From NCBI RefSeq assembly GCF_001429395.1, contig NZ_LMJT01000023.1, forward strand, positions 203,631 to 267,630: a stretch of 64,000 bases of DNA, read 5' to 3'. Below, piece after piece: positions 26,772 to 36,604 of the stretch. The translations under genes were made by a program, and so were the position numbers. The notes below the pieces were generated by a model that did not search any database, was not told the origin of the DNA, and saw nothing but the letters and a program-made list of their open reading frames with translations. Each line of letters opens with the position of its first letter. Position 1 is the first letter of the stretch. This DNA comes from Allobosea sp. Root381 (GTDB lineage: Bacteria > Pseudomonadota > Alphaproteobacteria > Rhizobiales > Beijerinckiaceae).

Positions 26772-27914
26772 ATGACGATGGCGTTCGCCGATAGTGGCGC
26801 GATGGGCGGGAACGAGTTCCTGCTCGATCCGATCGAGATGCAGGCGCTGAACGTCCTGCCGATGCCGGTCGTGGTCGTCGGCGAGGGGCACAGCATCCTT
26901 TACGCCAACACCGCGGCGGAAGGCTTCTTCCAGGCGAGTGCAGTCGTGCTCAAGCGCCAGCGCATCGACGACCTGATCGCCTTCGGCTCGCCGGTGCTCG
27001 CCCTCGTCGAGGAGGTGCAGCGCCGCGGCGCGAGCGTCAGCGAGTACCGCCTCGACCTCGGCTCGCCCCGGCTGGGCGCCGACCGCGTGGTGGATGTTTT
27101 TGCATCACCTTTGCCCGGACAGGGCGAAACGGTAGTGCTTATGCTGCAAGAACGGACAATTGCCGAAAAAATGGACAGACAGCTGACCCATAGAGGGGCA
27201 GCGCGGTCGATCACGGCACTCGGTGCGATGCTCGCCCATGAGATCAAGAACCCGCTTTCCGGCATCCGCGGCGCGGCCCAGCTCCTGGAAGCGACTGTGC
27301 CGGACGAAGAGCGGGTCCTCACCCAGCTGATCTGCGACGAGACGGACCGGATCGTGAAGCTCGTCGAGCGGGTCGAGCTGTTCGGCGACGAGCGACCGAC
27401 CGAGCGCGACGCGGTGAACGTCCATGACGTGCTCGACCATGTGAAGCGGCTGGCGCAATCCGGCTTCGCGCGCCATATCCGCTTCGCCGAGGTCTACGAT
27501 CCCTCGCTGCCGCCGGTCTCCGGCAATCGTGATCAGCTCGTCCAGGTCCTGCTCAATCTGGTCAAGAACGCCGCCGAGGCGATCGGCCCTGATGCGATCG
27601 ACGGCGAGATCACCCTGACCACCGCCTATCGGTCGGGCATCCGCATGCAGCTCGCCGGGTCCTCAGACAGGATCGCGCTGCCGCTCGAGATCGGCATCCG
27701 TGACAACGGGCCGGGCGTGTCGGCGGACCTGCTGCCGCACCTCTTCGATCCCTTCGTCACTACCAAGGCTCAGGGCAGTGGCCTTGGACTTGCACTCGTC
27801 GCCAAGGTGATCGGCGATCACGGCGGAATCGTCGAATGCGAATCCGTCCCTCGCCGCACCACGTTCAGAATTCTGCTGCCGCTGCACCAGCTCCGGGCAC
27901 GGCAGGCAGTTTGA
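26772..27914 (+). CDS. ntrB: Nitrogen-regulation sensor histidine kinase NtrB (GlnL)
   Basis: Soluble sensor kinase of 380 residues that phosphorylates NtrC under nitrogen limitation and is controlled by PII proteins. It has an N-terminal PAS domain (about 22-130), the phosphorylated H156 in [20 protein letters not shown], an N box in [16 protein letters not shown], and G boxes in RDNGPGV and [13 protein letters not shown]. There are no membrane segments. It starts 16 bases after dusB and ends 20 bases before ntrC, so the three are one operon. It would be the main nitrogen-status input to the nitrate operon at the start of the window. Confidence 0.96.
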   Translation: MTMAFADSGAMGGNEFLLDPIEMQALNVLPMPVVVVGEGHSILYANTAAEGFFQASAVVLKRQRIDDLIAFGSPVLALVEEVQRRGASVSEYRLDLGSPRLGADRVVDVFASPLPGQGETVVLMLQERTIAEKMDRQLTHRGAARSITALGAMLAHEIKNPLSGIRGAAQLLEATVPDEERVLTQLICDETDRIVKLVERVELFGDERPTERDAVNVHDVLDHVKRLAQSGFARHIRFAEVYDPSLPPVSGNRDQLVQVLLNLVKNAAEAIGPDAIDGEITLTTAYRSGIRMQLAGSSDRIALPLEIGIRDNGPGVSADLLPHLFDPFVTTKAQGSGLGLALVAKVIGDHGGIVECESVPRRTTFRILLPLHQLRARQAV

Positions 27915-27934
27915 GGCGCACAGGACCACACTGA

Positions 27935-29383
27935 ATGCCGACCGGAAACATTCTCGTCGCGGATGACGACGCCGCGATCCGCACCGTCCTCAACCAGGCC
28001 CTCGCCAGGGCCGGCTACGAGGTGCGCGCCACGGGCCAGGCGGCGACGCTCTGGACCTGGGCCGCGCAAGGGCTGGGCGATCTGATCATCACCGACGTGG
28101 TGATGCCCGACGGCAATGCCTTCGACCTGCTGCCGCGGATCAAGCGGGTCCGGCCCGAGCTGCCGATCATCGTGATGAGCGCGCAGAACACCTTCATGAC
28201 CGCGATCAAGGCCTCGGAGCGCGGCGCCTACGAGTATCTGCCGAAGCCCTTCGACCTGAAGGAGCTCGTCGCGATCGTCGGCCGCGCGCTGTCGCGACCG
28301 CGCGGCGACGGCGTCCGCTCCCACCCGGCCGAGCCCGACGACATCCCGCTGGTCGGCCGTTCGCCGGCGATGCAGGACGTCTACCGCGCGCTGGCGCGGC
28401 TGATGCCGATCGACCTGACCGTGATGATCAACGGCGAGTCCGGCACCGGCAAGGAGTTGGTCGCCCGCGCCCTGCACGACTACGGCAAGCGCAAGAACGG
28501 CCCCTTCGTCGCGATCAATATGGCGGCGATCCCGAAGGACCTGATCGAATCCGAGCTGTTCGGCCATGAGAAGGGCGCCTTCACCGGTGCGCTGACCCGT
28601 TCGTCCGGCCGCTTCGAGCAGGCGGAGGGCGGCACACTCTTCCTCGACGAGATCGGCGACATGCCGATGGAGGCGCAGACCCGGCTTCTGCGCGTGCTCC
28701 AGCAGGGCGAATACACCACTGTCGGCGGCCGCACGCCGATCAAGACCAACGTCCGGATCGTCGCCGCGACCAACAAGGACCTGCGCATCTCGATTGCGCA
28801 GGGGCTCTTTCGCGAGGACCTGTTCTTCCGCCTGAACGTCGTGCCGATCCGGCTGCCGCCGTTGCGCGAGCGCGTCGAGGACATTCCGGACCTGGCGCGG
28901 CATTTCTTCGCGCTCGTCGAGAAGGAAGGCTTGCCGCGCAAGCAGATCGATTCGGAAGCGATGGACGTGATGCGGCGCTATCGCTGGCCGGGCAATGTCC
29001 GCGAGCTGGAGAACCTCGTGCGGCGCCTCGCTGCGCTCTATCCGCAGGATACGATCACGGCGCCGATCGTCGAGGCCGAACTGCAACCCGCCAACGCGAC
29101 AATGAGCTTTACCGCCAGCGCGGCTCCGGAGCGGGCCGAGACCCTTTCCGGCTCGGTCGAGCGCCATCTCAGCCAGTATTTCAATGGGTTCGGCGACAAT
29201 ATCCCGCCGCCCGGTCTCTATCACCGCATCCTGCGGGAGGTCGAGCCGCCCTTGATCGCGGCGGCGCTGGCGGCGACGCGCGGCAACCAGATCCGCGCGG
29301 CCGAGCTGCTGGGGCTCAACCGCAACACCCTGCGCAAGAAAATCCGCGAGCTCGATATGCAGGTGGTTCGTTCACCGCGCTGA
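27935..29383 (+). CDS. ntrC: Nitrogen-regulation response regulator NtrC (GlnG)
   Basis: Sigma54-dependent activator of 482 residues. The receiver domain has D54 in [10 protein letters not shown]. The AAA+ domain has Walker A in NGESGTGKE and the sigma54-contact loop GAFTGA in [15 protein letters not shown] Fis-type HTH is at the C-terminus ([21 protein letters not shown]). Phosphorylated by NtrB, it activates genes for ammonium assimilation and alternative nitrogen sources. A 9-base-pair stem lies just after the stop (29389-29410) and may lower read-through into ntrY. Confidence 0.97.
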   Translation: MPTGNILVADDDAAIRTVLNQALARAGYEVRATGQAATLWTWAAQGLGDLIITDVVMPDGNAFDLLPRIKRVRPELPIIVMSAQNTFMTAIKASERGAYEYLPKPFDLKELVAIVGRALSRPRGDGVRSHPAEPDDIPLVGRSPAMQDVYRALARLMPIDLTVMINGESGTGKELVARALHDYGKRKNGPFVAINMAAIPKDLIESELFGHEKGAFTGALTRSSGRFEQAEGGTLFLDEIGDMPMEAQTRLLRVLQQGEYTTVGGRTPIKTNVRIVAATNKDLRISIAQGLFREDLFFRLNVVPIRLPPLRERVEDIPDLARHFFALVEKEGLPRKQIDSEAMDVMRRYRWPGNVRELENLVRRLAALYPQDTITAPIVEAELQPANATMSFTASAAPERAETLSGSVERHLSQYFNGFGDNIPPPGLYHRILREVEPPLIAAALAATRGNQIRAAELLGLNRNTLRKKIRELDMQVVRSPR

Positions 29384-29388
29384 TTTCC

Positions 29389-29410
29389 GGGGAAGGCGCC
29401 TGCCTTTCCC
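29389..29410 (+). terminator. Stem-loop between ntrC and ntrY (possible weak terminator or attenuator)
   Basis: GGGGAAGGC (29389-29397) pairs with GCCTTTCCC (29402-29410) over 9 base pairs with one G-U, loop GCCT. The following bases are ATGTCATATTTTGAC, only mildly U-rich, so termination would be partial. TTGACA at 29421-29426 could be the -35 of a separate ntrYX promoter, but no good -10 follows. Confidence 0.4.
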
Positions 29411-29508
29411 ATGTCATATTTTGACAACACCGTTGCGCCGGCGCATCAGTGGTGCGTCGCGGATCGTTCTCGCCTTCGAGTCCGGCCGCACGGGAGTTGT
29501 TTAGAATC

Positions 29509-31812
29509 GTGTCTGCTTCTGCCAGCGACCCCAGGATCGTGCCGCGCGCCGATGACACGCCGCGCCGGGTCTCGGGCTGGCTCGGGGCGACCGTCGTCGT
29601 CTTCGCGCTGGTCTCGGCGCTCGTCACCTTTCTGGTGCTTTCGGGCGTCACGCCGGTCGTTCCGATCCACGAGGTCGTGGTCGGCGTCTTCGTCCTCAAC
29701 GCGCTGCTGATTCTGCTGCTGCTGGTCGTCGTCGCTTTCGAGGCGGCCGTGCTGATCCGCGCGCGGCGCGCCGGAGCTGCGGCGGCGGGCCTGCATGTGC
29801 GCATCGTCGGTCTGTTCAGCATCATCGCGGCGCTGCCGGCGGTACTCGTGGCCGTGATTGCGACCGTCACCATCGAGCGCGGCCTGGAGCCCTGGTTCTC
29901 CGACAGGATGCGCGACGCGATCTTCCGCTCCGTCAATGTAGCCGACGCCTATGCGGCCTCGCAATGCCAGCAACTCGGCCGCGAGATCCGCCTGCTCGCC
30001 GACGACCTGACGCGGGCCAAGGCCGCCTATGACGTCGACCGGAAATGGTTCGATAGCTTCCTGACAGCGCGCGCGACCGCGTTGGGCGTGCCGGTCGTGG
30101 CACTCGTGCAGCCGCCCGACAAGGTGCTGGCGCGGGCGAATATCGACGTCCTGAAGGACGCCCCCAAGCCCGATTCTGCCGCCTTCGAGGATGCCCAGTC
30201 GGCGCCGGAGCCGATCTGCGTCATTCCCGCCAAGGGCCGTATCTTCGGCGCGCTGATGAAGCTGCCGACCTATGACAACACCTTCCTGCACATTGCCCGT
30301 GAGGTCGATCCGATGGCGGTCGAGTTCCCCACGGTGGCGCGGGCCGCGGCGGCCGAGTATCTGTCCATCGACGCGCGCCGCAAGGGCGTGCAGGTCGCCT
30401 TCGCCTCGATGTACGCGCTCATCTCGCTGATCCTGCTGCTCTCGGCGAGCTGGCTCGGCCTGAGCTTCGCAAATGGGCTCGTAGCGCCGATCCGGCGCCT
30501 GATCCACGCCACGGACCAGGTTTCGAGCGGCAATTTCTACGTGCAGGTGCCGATCCGCCGATCCGAGGGCGACCTCGCCCATCTCGGCGAGACCTTCAAC
30601 AAGATGACGGCCGAGCTGCGCCGCCAGCGCGACGGCCTGGTCACCGCAAGCGAGGTGATCGACCGCAGGCGGCGCTTCACCGAAGCAGTCCTCTCGGGCG
30701 TTTCCTCGGGCGTCCTCAGCCTGGACGGCGACGGCCACATCACTATCGTCAACCGTTCGGCCGAAAGCCTCCTCGGCAGTGGCGGGCGCCTGCTGGGCGA
30801 GCCGATCGCGTTGGTGGCGCCGGAGATCGCGGCCTTCGTCGCTGATGCTCTGCACGGGCGGCAGCGCCAGAGTTCCGGGCAGATCGCCATCACCCGCGGT
30901 GGGCGCGACCGGATGGTCAATGTTCGGGCGGTGCGCGAAGGCGAGGGCGCCGGAGCCGGCCTCGTGATCACGCTCGACGACATCACCGACCTCGTTTCCG
31001 CCCAGCGCACCGCGGCCTGGGCCGATGTGGCGCGCCGCATCGCCCACGAGATCAAGAACCCGCTGACCCCGATCCAGCTCTCGGCCGAACGCATCCGGCG
31101 CAAGTTCGGGCGCGTCATCGTCGACGACAAGGAGGTCTTCGACCAGTGCACGGCGACGATCGTGCGCCAGGTCGAGGACATCCGGCGCATGGTCGACGAG
31201 TTCTCCTCCTTCGCCCGGATGCCGAAACCCTCGCTGACGCGCGACGACATCGCAGAGACGGTGCGCCAGATCGTCTTCCTGATGCGGGTCGGGAATCCGG
31301 AGCTGACGATCGCGGAGGAGCTTCCGGAGGGGCCGGTGATCGCCCGGTTCGACCGACGGCTGATCTCCCAGGCGCTGACCAACATCATCAAGAACGCCAC
31401 CGAGGCGATCGAGGCCGTGCCGATGGACGAGCGCGGGCCGGGCCGCATCGACGTCTCCTTCGAGCGGCGCGAGGATGGCCGGATCGTCATCGAGGTGATC
31501 GACAATGGCAAGGGGCTGCCGGCGGACCAGCGCCAGAAGCTGCTGGAGCCCTACATGACCACCCGCGAGGGCGGCACGGGGCTGGGTCTCGCCATCGTCG
31601 GCAAGATCCTGGAAGACCATGGCGGTGGCATCGACCTGCTCGATCGGGCTGATGCAGGCGAAGGCAGCCGCGGTGCGCGCATCAGGCTCTGGTTTCCGGA
31701 GACTGGGCCTTCAAACGAAGAGAACCCCGAGAGCAACCGCAGCGACAAAGCATTCGGGCGAGGGTCGGACGCTGTGGCGGGACGGGAAACGAAAGATGGG
31801 ATACGCGTATGA
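29509..31812 (+). CDS. ntrY: Membrane sensor histidine kinase NtrY
   Basis: Transmembrane sensor kinase of about 767 residues, partner of NtrX. Two to three N-terminal membrane segments (WLGATVVVFALVSALVTFL and the next two hydrophobic stretches), a periplasmic or extracytoplasmic loop, another segment near LISLILLLSASWLGLSFA, then HAMP, PAS, HisKA (H in [20 protein letters not shown]) and HATPase (GTGLGLAIVGKILEDHGG). I chose a GTG at 29509; a GTG at 29449 would add 20 residues. The stop overlaps the ntrX ATG. In this order NtrYX affects nitrogen metabolism, nitrate use, redox response and envelope functions. Confidence 0.93.
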   Translation: MSASASDPRIVPRADDTPRRVSGWLGATVVVFALVSALVTFLVLSGVTPVVPIHEVVVGVFVLNALLILLLLVVVAFEAAVLIRARRAGAAAAGLHVRIVGLFSIIAALPAVLVAVIATVTIERGLEPWFSDRMRDAIFRSVNVADAYAASQCQQLGREIRLLADDLTRAKAAYDVDRKWFDSFLTARATALGVPVVALVQPPDKVLARANIDVLKDAPKPDSAAFEDAQSAPEPICVIPAKGRIFGALMKLPTYDNTFLHIAREVDPMAVEFPTVARAAAAEYLSIDARRKGVQVAFASMYALISLILLLSASWLGLSFANGLVAPIRRLIHATDQVSSGNFYVQVPIRRSEGDLAHLGETFNKMTAELRRQRDGLVTASEVIDRRRRFTEAVLSGVSSGVLSLDGDGHITIVNRSAESLLGSGGRLLGEPIALVAPEIAAFVADALHGRQRQSSGQIAITRGGRDRMVNVRAVREGEGAGAGLVITLDDITDLVSAQRTAAWADVARRIAHEIKNPLTPIQLSAERIRRKFGRVIVDDKEVFDQCTATIVRQVEDIRRMVDEFSSFARMPKPSLTRDDIAETVRQIVFLMRVGNPELTIAEELPEGPVIARFDRRLISQALTNIIKNATEAIEAVPMDERGPGRIDVSFERREDGRIVIEVIDNGKGLPADQRQKLLEPYMTTREGGTGLGLAIVGKILEDHGGGIDLLDRADAGEGSRGARIRLWFPETGPSNEENPESNRSDKAFGRGSDAVAGRETKDGIRV

Positions 31813-33176
31813 GCGCTGACATTCTGGTCGTGGACGACGAGGCCGACATCCGCGAACTGGTGGCCGGCTTGCTCGAGGACGAAGGCTACCGCACCCGCAA
31901 GGCGAGCTCCGCCGACGAGGCTCTGGCCGCCATCGCGGCGCGGCGCCCGAACCTGGTCTTCCTCGACATCTGGCTGCAGGGCAGCCGCCTCGATGGGTTG
32001 CAGGTGCTCGAACTGGTCAAGCAGAGCCATCCCGACCTCGCGGTCGTGATGATCTCGGGCCACGGCAACATCGAAACCGCCGTCTCGGCGATCAAGAGCG
32101 GCGCCTACGACTTCATCGAGAAGCCATTCAAGGCCGACCGGCTGGTGCTCGTCGCCGAACGCGCGCTGGAAGCCTCGCGGCTGCGGCGCGAGGTGCGCGA
32201 GCTCAAGAAGGGTTTCGTCCAGGCGAGCCGCATCGTCGGCCGGTCGACCGTCGTCAACCAGCTGCGCCAGACGATCGAGCGCATCGCGCCCACCAACGCC
32301 CGCGTGCTGATCACCGGCGAGCCGGGCTGCGGCAAGGAACTGGCGGCGCGCACGCTGCACGAGGCCTCGACGCGCTCCTCCGGGCCGTTCGTGGTGATCA
32401 ACGCCGCGACGATCACCCCCGACACGATGGAGGAGGAACTCTTCGGGATCGAGGCGAGCGAGGGCCGCTCGCGCCGCGTCGGCGCGCTCGAGGAGGCGCA
32501 TGGCGGCTCGCTCTATATCGACGAGATCGGCGACATGCCGCGGGAAACCCAGAACCGCATCCTGCGCGTGCTGGTCGACCAGAATTTCCAGCGTGTCGGC
32601 GGCGCTACCCGCGTCCATGTCGATGTCCGCATCGTCTCCTCGACCAGCCGGGACCTTGCCCAGCTGATCAGCGACGGACATTTCCGCGAGGACCTCTATC
32701 ACAGGCTCTCGGTGGTGCCGGTGAAGGTGCCGGCCCTCTCCGAGCGCCGCGAGGACGTGCCGGAGCTGATCGAGTTCTTCATGGAACAGATCTCTGTTGC
32801 GTCGGGGCTGCCGAAACGTCGGATCGGCTCCGATGCGATGGCGGTGCTGCAGTCGCATGAATGGCCGGGCAACGTCCGGGAGCTGCGCAACAACGTCGAG
32901 AGGCTGATGATCCTGACGAAGGGGGACCCGACCGCCGACATCACCGTCGACATGCTTCCGGCCGAGGTCGGCGCCATGGTGCCGACCACGCCGTCCGGTA
33001 CGGGCGGCGAGCGGCTGATGAGCCTGCCGCTGCGCGACGCGCGCGAAATCTTTGAGCGTGAGTACCTGATCGCCCAGATCGCGCGCTTCTCGGGCAATAT
33101 CTCCCGCACTGCCGAATTCATCGGCATGGAGCGCTCGGCGCTGCACCGCAAACTGAAGTCGCTCGGGGTCGGCTGA
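31809..33176 (+). CDS. ntrX: Nitrogen-regulation response regulator NtrX
   Basis: Response regulator of 455 residues with a receiver domain (D53 in LVFLDIWLQGS), an AAA+ domain (Walker A GEPGCGKE) and a C-terminal Fis-type HTH (GNISRTAEFIGMERSALHRKL). The sigma54-contact GAFTGA loop is replaced (LFGIEASEGRSRRVGALEEA), as known for NtrX of alphaproteobacteria, so it probably acts at sigma70 promoters. It overlaps ntrY by 4 bases. The gene is followed by palindromic repeats rather than by trkA, which is found at this place in some relatives. Confidence 0.95.
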   Translation: MSADILVVDDEADIRELVAGLLEDEGYRTRKASSADEALAAIAARRPNLVFLDIWLQGSRLDGLQVLELVKQSHPDLAVVMISGHGNIETAVSAIKSGAYDFIEKPFKADRLVLVAERALEASRLRREVRELKKGFVQASRIVGRSTVVNQLRQTIERIAPTNARVLITGEPGCGKELAARTLHEASTRSSGPFVVINAATITPDTMEEELFGIEASEGRSRRVGALEEAHGGSLYIDEIGDMPRETQNRILRVLVDQNFQRVGGATRVHVDVRIVSSTSRDLAQLISDGHFREDLYHRLSVVPVKVPALSERREDVPELIEFFMEQISVASGLPKRRIGSDAMAVLQSHEWPGNVRELRNNVERLMILTKGDPTADITVDMLPAEVGAMVPTTPSGTGGERLMSLPLRDAREIFEREYLIAQIARFSGNISRTAEFIGMERSALHRKLKSLGVG

Positions 33177-33182
33177 GGCCTG

Positions 33183-33230
33183 GATCACGTCGCATTCGGA
33201 CAGAACCGTCCGAATGCGGAAAACGTGATC
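33183..33230. repeat. Palindromic repeat downstream of ntrX
   Basis: Nested inverted repeat: GATCACGT (33183-33190) with ACGTGATC (33223-33230) outside, and CGCATTCGGAC (33191-33201) with GTCCGAATGCG (33208-33218) inside, loop AGAACC. All arms are perfect. It could fold as a long hairpin in the ntrX 3' region. There is no U-tract, so it is not a standard terminator. Confidence 0.7.
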
Positions 33231-33245
33231 GATTCTGGAAATTTT

Positions 33246-33295
33246 AGAGCATTCTTTCCGCGAAAAACCGGTTCCACTTTTTCGCGCAATGCTCT
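33246..33295. repeat. Palindromic repeat of the AGAGCATT...AATGCTCT class
   Basis: Outer arms AGAGCATT (33246-33253) and AATGCTCT (33288-33295), inner arms CGCGAAAAA (33259-33267) and TTTTTCGCG (33278-33286), around ACCGGTTCCA-type core bases. Elements with this layout and an AACCGGTTCC-like core are scattered through Hyphomicrobiales genomes. The function is unknown to me. Confidence 0.7.
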
Positions 33296-33504
33296 GAGTC
33301 AGTCACGATATGCATGCTCGCCTGCGCGCAGCGCAGGCAGATCGTCCGCCGCTGGACCAATGTTGCACTTGCGTTGTAAGCGGACTCGGCCATCTAATGA
33401 CAAGTCGGTGTCCCGAAGGGGCAGGCATCCGCCTGCGCCGCGAACGGGACGAAATGGATCGCGGGCCTGAACCCGATCAGCGATCCCAACAACAGGGGCT
33501 ACCC

Positions 33505-33753
33505 ATGGCCGCAGAGCGGGCACAAAATCTACAGGACACGTTCCTCAACTATGTACGCAAGCAGAAGATTCCGCTGACGATCTTCCTCGTCAACGGCGTG
33601 AAGCTGCAGGGCGTCGTCACCTGGTTCGACAATTTCTGCGTGCTGCTGCGGCGCGATGGGCATTCCCAGCTCGTCTACAAGCACGCCATCTCGACCATCA
33701 TGCCCGGCCATCCGGTGCAGCTGTTCGAGCCCGAGGAACAGGACAAGGCCTGA
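33505..33753 (+). CDS. hfq: RNA-binding protein Hfq
   Basis: RNA chaperone of 82 residues that forms hexameric rings and pairs small RNAs with mRNAs. The Sm1 motif is [19 protein letters not shown] followed by [20 protein letters not shown], and Sm2 is [10 protein letters not shown] with the conserved YKHA. The ATG at 33505 has AGGGG 9 bases upstream and matches the family start; longer frames upstream are not conserved. It ends 5 bases before hflX. It is the likely partner of the small RNA candidate at 42405-42483. Confidence 0.97.
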   Translation: MAAERAQNLQDTFLNYVRKQKIPLTIFLVNGVKLQGVVTWFDNFCVLLRRDGHSQLVYKHAISTIMPGHPVQLFEPEEQDKA

Positions 33754-33758
33754 CATCG

Positions 33759-35141
33759 ATGGGCGCCCGCAGCGATGCGGATGAGGCGCGGGCGGCGACC
33801 AAGCCGCTCGACGCCATCGAGCGCGAGATCGCGGCCAACACCCGCGCCTTCGTCGTCGGTCCTTATCTGCAGCGACGCGGGGCGGCGGACGCCAACCAGC
33901 GCTCCTTCGCCGCGCGGCTCGACGAGGCCGTCGGCCTCGCCGCCGCGATCGACCTTACCGTCGTCGAGCCGATCCAGGTGATGCTGACGGCGCTGCGGCC
34001 CGCGACCTATCTCGGCACGGGCAAGGTCGAGGAGATCGCCGAGCGCATCAAGCTCGAGGAGATCGGCCTCGTCGTGATGGACTGCGCGCTCTCGCCGGTG
34101 CAGCAGCGCAATCTCGAGAAGGCCTTCGGCTGCAAGGTCATCGACCGGACCGGCCTGATTCTCGAAATCTTCGGCCGCCGCGCCCGTACCAAGGAAGGTG
34201 CGCTGCAGGTCGAGCTCGCGCATCTGAACTACCAGAAGAGCCGGCTGGTCCGGTCCTGGACCCATCTCGAGCGCCAGCGCGGCGGTTTCGGCTTCCTCGG
34301 TGGCCCGGGCGAAACCCAGATCGAAGCCGATCGGCGCATCATCCAGGAGCGCATGACCAAGATCGAGCGCGACCTGGAAAGCGTGAAGCGCACCCGCTCG
34401 CTGCATCGCGCCAGCCGCAAACGCGTGCCTTATCCGGTGGTTGCGCTGGTCGGTTACACCAATGCCGGAAAGTCCACGCTGTTCAACCGCCTGACCTCGG
34501 CCGAGGTTCTGGCGCAGGATATGCTCTTCGCCACGCTCGACCCGACGGCAAGGGCGATCAAGCTGCCGCATGGCGCGCGGATCATGCTGTCCGACACGGT
34601 CGGCTTCATTTCCGACCTGCCGACCCAGCTCGTCGCAGCCTTCCGCGCCACACTGGAGGATGCGATCGAGGCCGATGTGCTGCTCCATGTCCGCGACGTC
34701 GCGCATGAGGACACCCAGGCCCAGGCCGCCGACGTGCAGGCGATCCTGCGCGATCTCGGCATCGACCCGGATGACGGGCAGCGCGTCATCGAGGTCTGGA
34801 ACAAGTCGGATTTGCTTGATGCTGCCGAACGCGAGCGCCAGCTCGGCCTCGCCGGGCTCAAGCCGGATGCCTCGCGGCCGGTTCTCGTCTCGGCGCTCAC
34901 CGGCGACGGGGTGGGACGGCTGACCGACTCGATCGAAGCGCGCATCGCGCTTCGCCGGCCGGTCTACCGAGTGCTGCTGGCGCCCGGCGACGGAAAATCG
35001 CTCGCCTGGCTGCATGCCAACGGCGAAATCCTCCATCGCGAGGACGCCGAGGATGGCGAGCTTTCCCTGGAGGTGCGCCTGCCGCCGGAGCGTGAAGGCG
35101 CCTTCGCCGCTCGTTTCCCGCAGGCGCAGCGCCTGAACTGA
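33759..35141 (+). CDS. hflX: GTPase HflX
   Basis: Ribosome-associated GTPase of 460 residues. The N-terminal HflX domain has [12 protein letters not shown] and the glycine-rich [19 protein letters not shown] stretch before the G domain. G1 is [10 protein letters not shown]3 is DTVGF, and G4 is NKSD. Known family members split stalled ribosomes under stress. It follows hfq by 5 bases, the usual pair in proteobacteria. A longer C-terminal part (about residues 385-460) is typical of alphaproteobacterial HflX. Confidence 0.95.
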   Translation: MGARSDADEARAATKPLDAIEREIAANTRAFVVGPYLQRRGAADANQRSFAARLDEAVGLAAAIDLTVVEPIQVMLTALRPATYLGTGKVEEIAERIKLEEIGLVVMDCALSPVQQRNLEKAFGCKVIDRTGLILEIFGRRARTKEGALQVELAHLNYQKSRLVRSWTHLERQRGGFGFLGGPGETQIEADRRIIQERMTKIERDLESVKRTRSLHRASRKRVPYPVVALVGYTNAGKSTLFNRLTSAEVLAQDMLFATLDPTARAIKLPHGARIMLSDTVGFISDLPTQLVAAFRATLEDAIEADVLLHVRDVAHEDTQAQAADVQAILRDLGIDPDDGQRVIEVWNKSDLLDAAERERQLGLAGLKPDASRPVLVSALTGDGVGRLTDSIEARIALRRPVYRVLLAPGDGKSLAWLHANGEILHREDAEDGELSLEVRLPPEREGAFAARFPQAQRLN

Positions 35142-35259
35142 GCCTGCGGCCCGCGGCGGCTTGCCGCACGAATGTTTCGCCGCTTGATCTCGCGCAAGGC
35201 CAGATCGGTTGCCGGCTCTATCCTCCGCCCGTCATGGCAGGGCAGGGAGGGGCCTCGCA

Positions 35260-35769
35260 ATGCAACGCGCCTATACAATCTCGCGCATCACGCCGGTTCA
35301 GGTCGATCCCGCCTATCTGCTCGCGGGCTCGTTCCTGCCTGTCCTGGAGATCGACCGCTGGCGCCGCCATTGCGGCGCGTTGCTGGACGGCGCCACCGCC
35401 GGCAATCGCCGCGACGTCGTCGTCGCGGTGAATTCGCGCGGCTATCTGCAGGGCCTGAGCGTGCATGCGGTCGCCAACCATGCGGTCCATGGCTGCATCC
35501 TCGACGCGCCGATCTTCGCGGTGGCGAGCGCAGCCGACGAGATCGGCGTCGCGGGCGCCCTGTTCCGCCAGCTTTGCATGACGGCGGGGCGCCAGGACTG
35601 TGCCGCCATCCGCATCCGGACCGGCGCTGCCGAGCCCTGGCACCGCAAACTCGTGAACTGTCCGATGGCCGAGTGCCGGTATCGCGTGCCGGTGATCCTC
35701 GACGCCACGCCCTTTCCCGATCTTGCCTGGCTGGAGCCTCAGGACGATGGCCTGCCCGTGAAGACATAG
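35260..35769 (+). CDS. Hypothetical protein
   Basis: A protein of 169 residues that I do not recognise. The start at 35260 has GGGAGGGG about 10 bases upstream and the base usage fits a real coding frame. The composition is mixed, with no signal peptide or membrane segment. The middle (VAVNSRGYLQGLSVHAV, then AAIRIRTGAAEPWHRKL) would fit a compact alpha/beta fold such as an acetyltransferase, but no motif proves it. Its last 31 bases overlap the 3' end of the convergent response-regulator gene. Function unknown. Confidence 0.65.
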   Translation: MQRAYTISRITPVQVDPAYLLAGSFLPVLEIDRWRRHCGALLDGATAGNRRDVVVAVNSRGYLQGLSVHAVANHAVHGCILDAPIFAVASAADEIGVAGALFRQLCMTAGRQDCAAIRIRTGAAEPWHRKLVNCPMAECRYRVPVILDATPFPDLAWLEPQDDGLPVKT

Positions 35770-36470
35770 CCGACGCCGCGGACCGACTTGATCAGTGCAG
35801 GCTGCTTCGGGTCCTGCTCCACCTTCTTGCGCAGCCGGGCGATCTGCGCGTCGATCGTGCGATCAAAAGCCTCCAGGCTGCGGCCATGCGTCAGGTCCAT
35901 CAGGGTCTCGCGGGAGAACACCCGGCCGGGGTGGCGGGCGAGCGTCGCCAGCATGTCGAATTCGCCGGTGGTGAGGACGATCTCGGCGCCCTCGGCCGTG
36001 ACGAGTTGGCGCCGGCCGAGATCCAGCTGCCAGCCCTCGAACCGGATGAGCTCCTGCGCCTGCTTCTGCGGCACCGACGGTGCAGGTTGGCGACGTCGCA
36101 GGACGGTCCGCAGCCGCGCCAGCACCTCGCGGAGATGAAAGGGTTTTGCAATGTAATCGTCCGCACCAACCTCGAGGCCGACGACGCGGTCGACGACGTC
36201 GTTGCGGCCGGTCAGCATGATGATCGGGATGTCCGAGCGTGCCCTGACCTCGCGCGCCAGCATCAGTCCGTCCTCGCCGCCGGGCAGGACGAGGTCGAGC
36301 AGGATGATGTCGATCTCGTGCTTCTGCAGGCCATCGCGCATCGCCTCGCCATTAGCGGCGGCGGTGACGCGATAGCCTTCGTCCTCGAAGTAGCGGATCA
36401 GCATCTGGCGGATACGGACGTCGTCGTCCACGACGAGAATATGCTCTTTGCGGGCTGGCAGCTCAGTCAT
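35739..36470 (-). CDS. OmpR/PhoB-family response regulator, FxkR-like candidate
   Basis: DNA-binding response regulator of 243 residues. The receiver domain has acidic DDD near residue 15, the phosphorylation site D59 in IILLDLVLPGG and the lysine in IAKPF. The C-terminal winged helix (about 140-238) ends with LIKSVRGVGYVFTG, the OmpR/PhoB hallmark. It is divergent from a FixK-like gene that precedes a hybrid FixL-like kinase, and the shared promoter region carries a K-box-like repeat. In Rhizobium etli the OmpR-type FxkR links hFixL to fixK in just this arrangement, so I propose the same role. A general osmotic or phosphate regulator cannot be ruled out. Confidence 0.85.
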   Translation of the reverse strand: MTELPARKEHILVVDDDVRIRQMLIRYFEDEGYRVTAAANGEAMRDGLQKHEIDIILLDLVLPGGEDGLMLAREVRARSDIPIIMLTGRNDVVDRVVGLEVGADDYIAKPFHLREVLARLRTVLRRRQPAPSVPQKQAQELIRFEGWQLDLGRRQLVTAEGAEIVLTTGEFDMLATLARHPGRVFSRETLMDLTHGRSLEAFDRTIDAQIARLRKKVEQDPKQPALIKSVRGVGYVFTGRPSS

Positions 36471-36502
36471 GTCCGGATGCGCCGTCTCCCGCCGCGGTCT
36501 TC

Positions 36503-36518
36503 GTTACAAACCGTCACA
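36503..36518 (+). promoter_or_regulatory. K-box-like direct repeat upstream of the fixK-like gene
   Basis: GTTACA-AACC-GTCACA lies in the 134-base region between the OmpR-type regulator and the FixK-like gene. It fits the GTTACA-N4-GTTACA K-box that I recall as the FxkR target in rhizobia, with one mismatch. Two further GTTACC units are at 36533-36538 and 36555-36560. No FNR/FixK palindrome (TTGAT-N4-ATCAA) is seen here. Confidence 0.5.
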
Positions 36519-36604
36519 ATATCGCACGGAGCGTTACCGTCGCGCCGTTCGCCTGTTACCGGATTCAGTTCAATTGCCTGCGTCGATCATACAGGAAGAC
36601 GCAG

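Larger units (their letters stand above)
33177..33504. other. Intergenic region ntrX-hfq (328 bases) with two repeats and a structured leader
   Basis: No gene found. It contains two adjacent palindromic repeats (33183-33230 and 33246-33295). Nearer hfq, GTCCCG (33410-33415) can pair with CGGGAC (33445-33450), enclosing a second stem GCAGGC/GCCTGC (33421-33436), so the hfq 5' leader may be folded. An hfq promoter probably lies around 33350-33400, but I cannot place it firmly. Confidence 0.5.

Noticed and set aside
36471-36604. FNR/FixK box in the fixK promoter region
   Set aside because: No TTGAT-N4-ATCAA or one-mismatch version is present; only the GTTAC repeats stand out.
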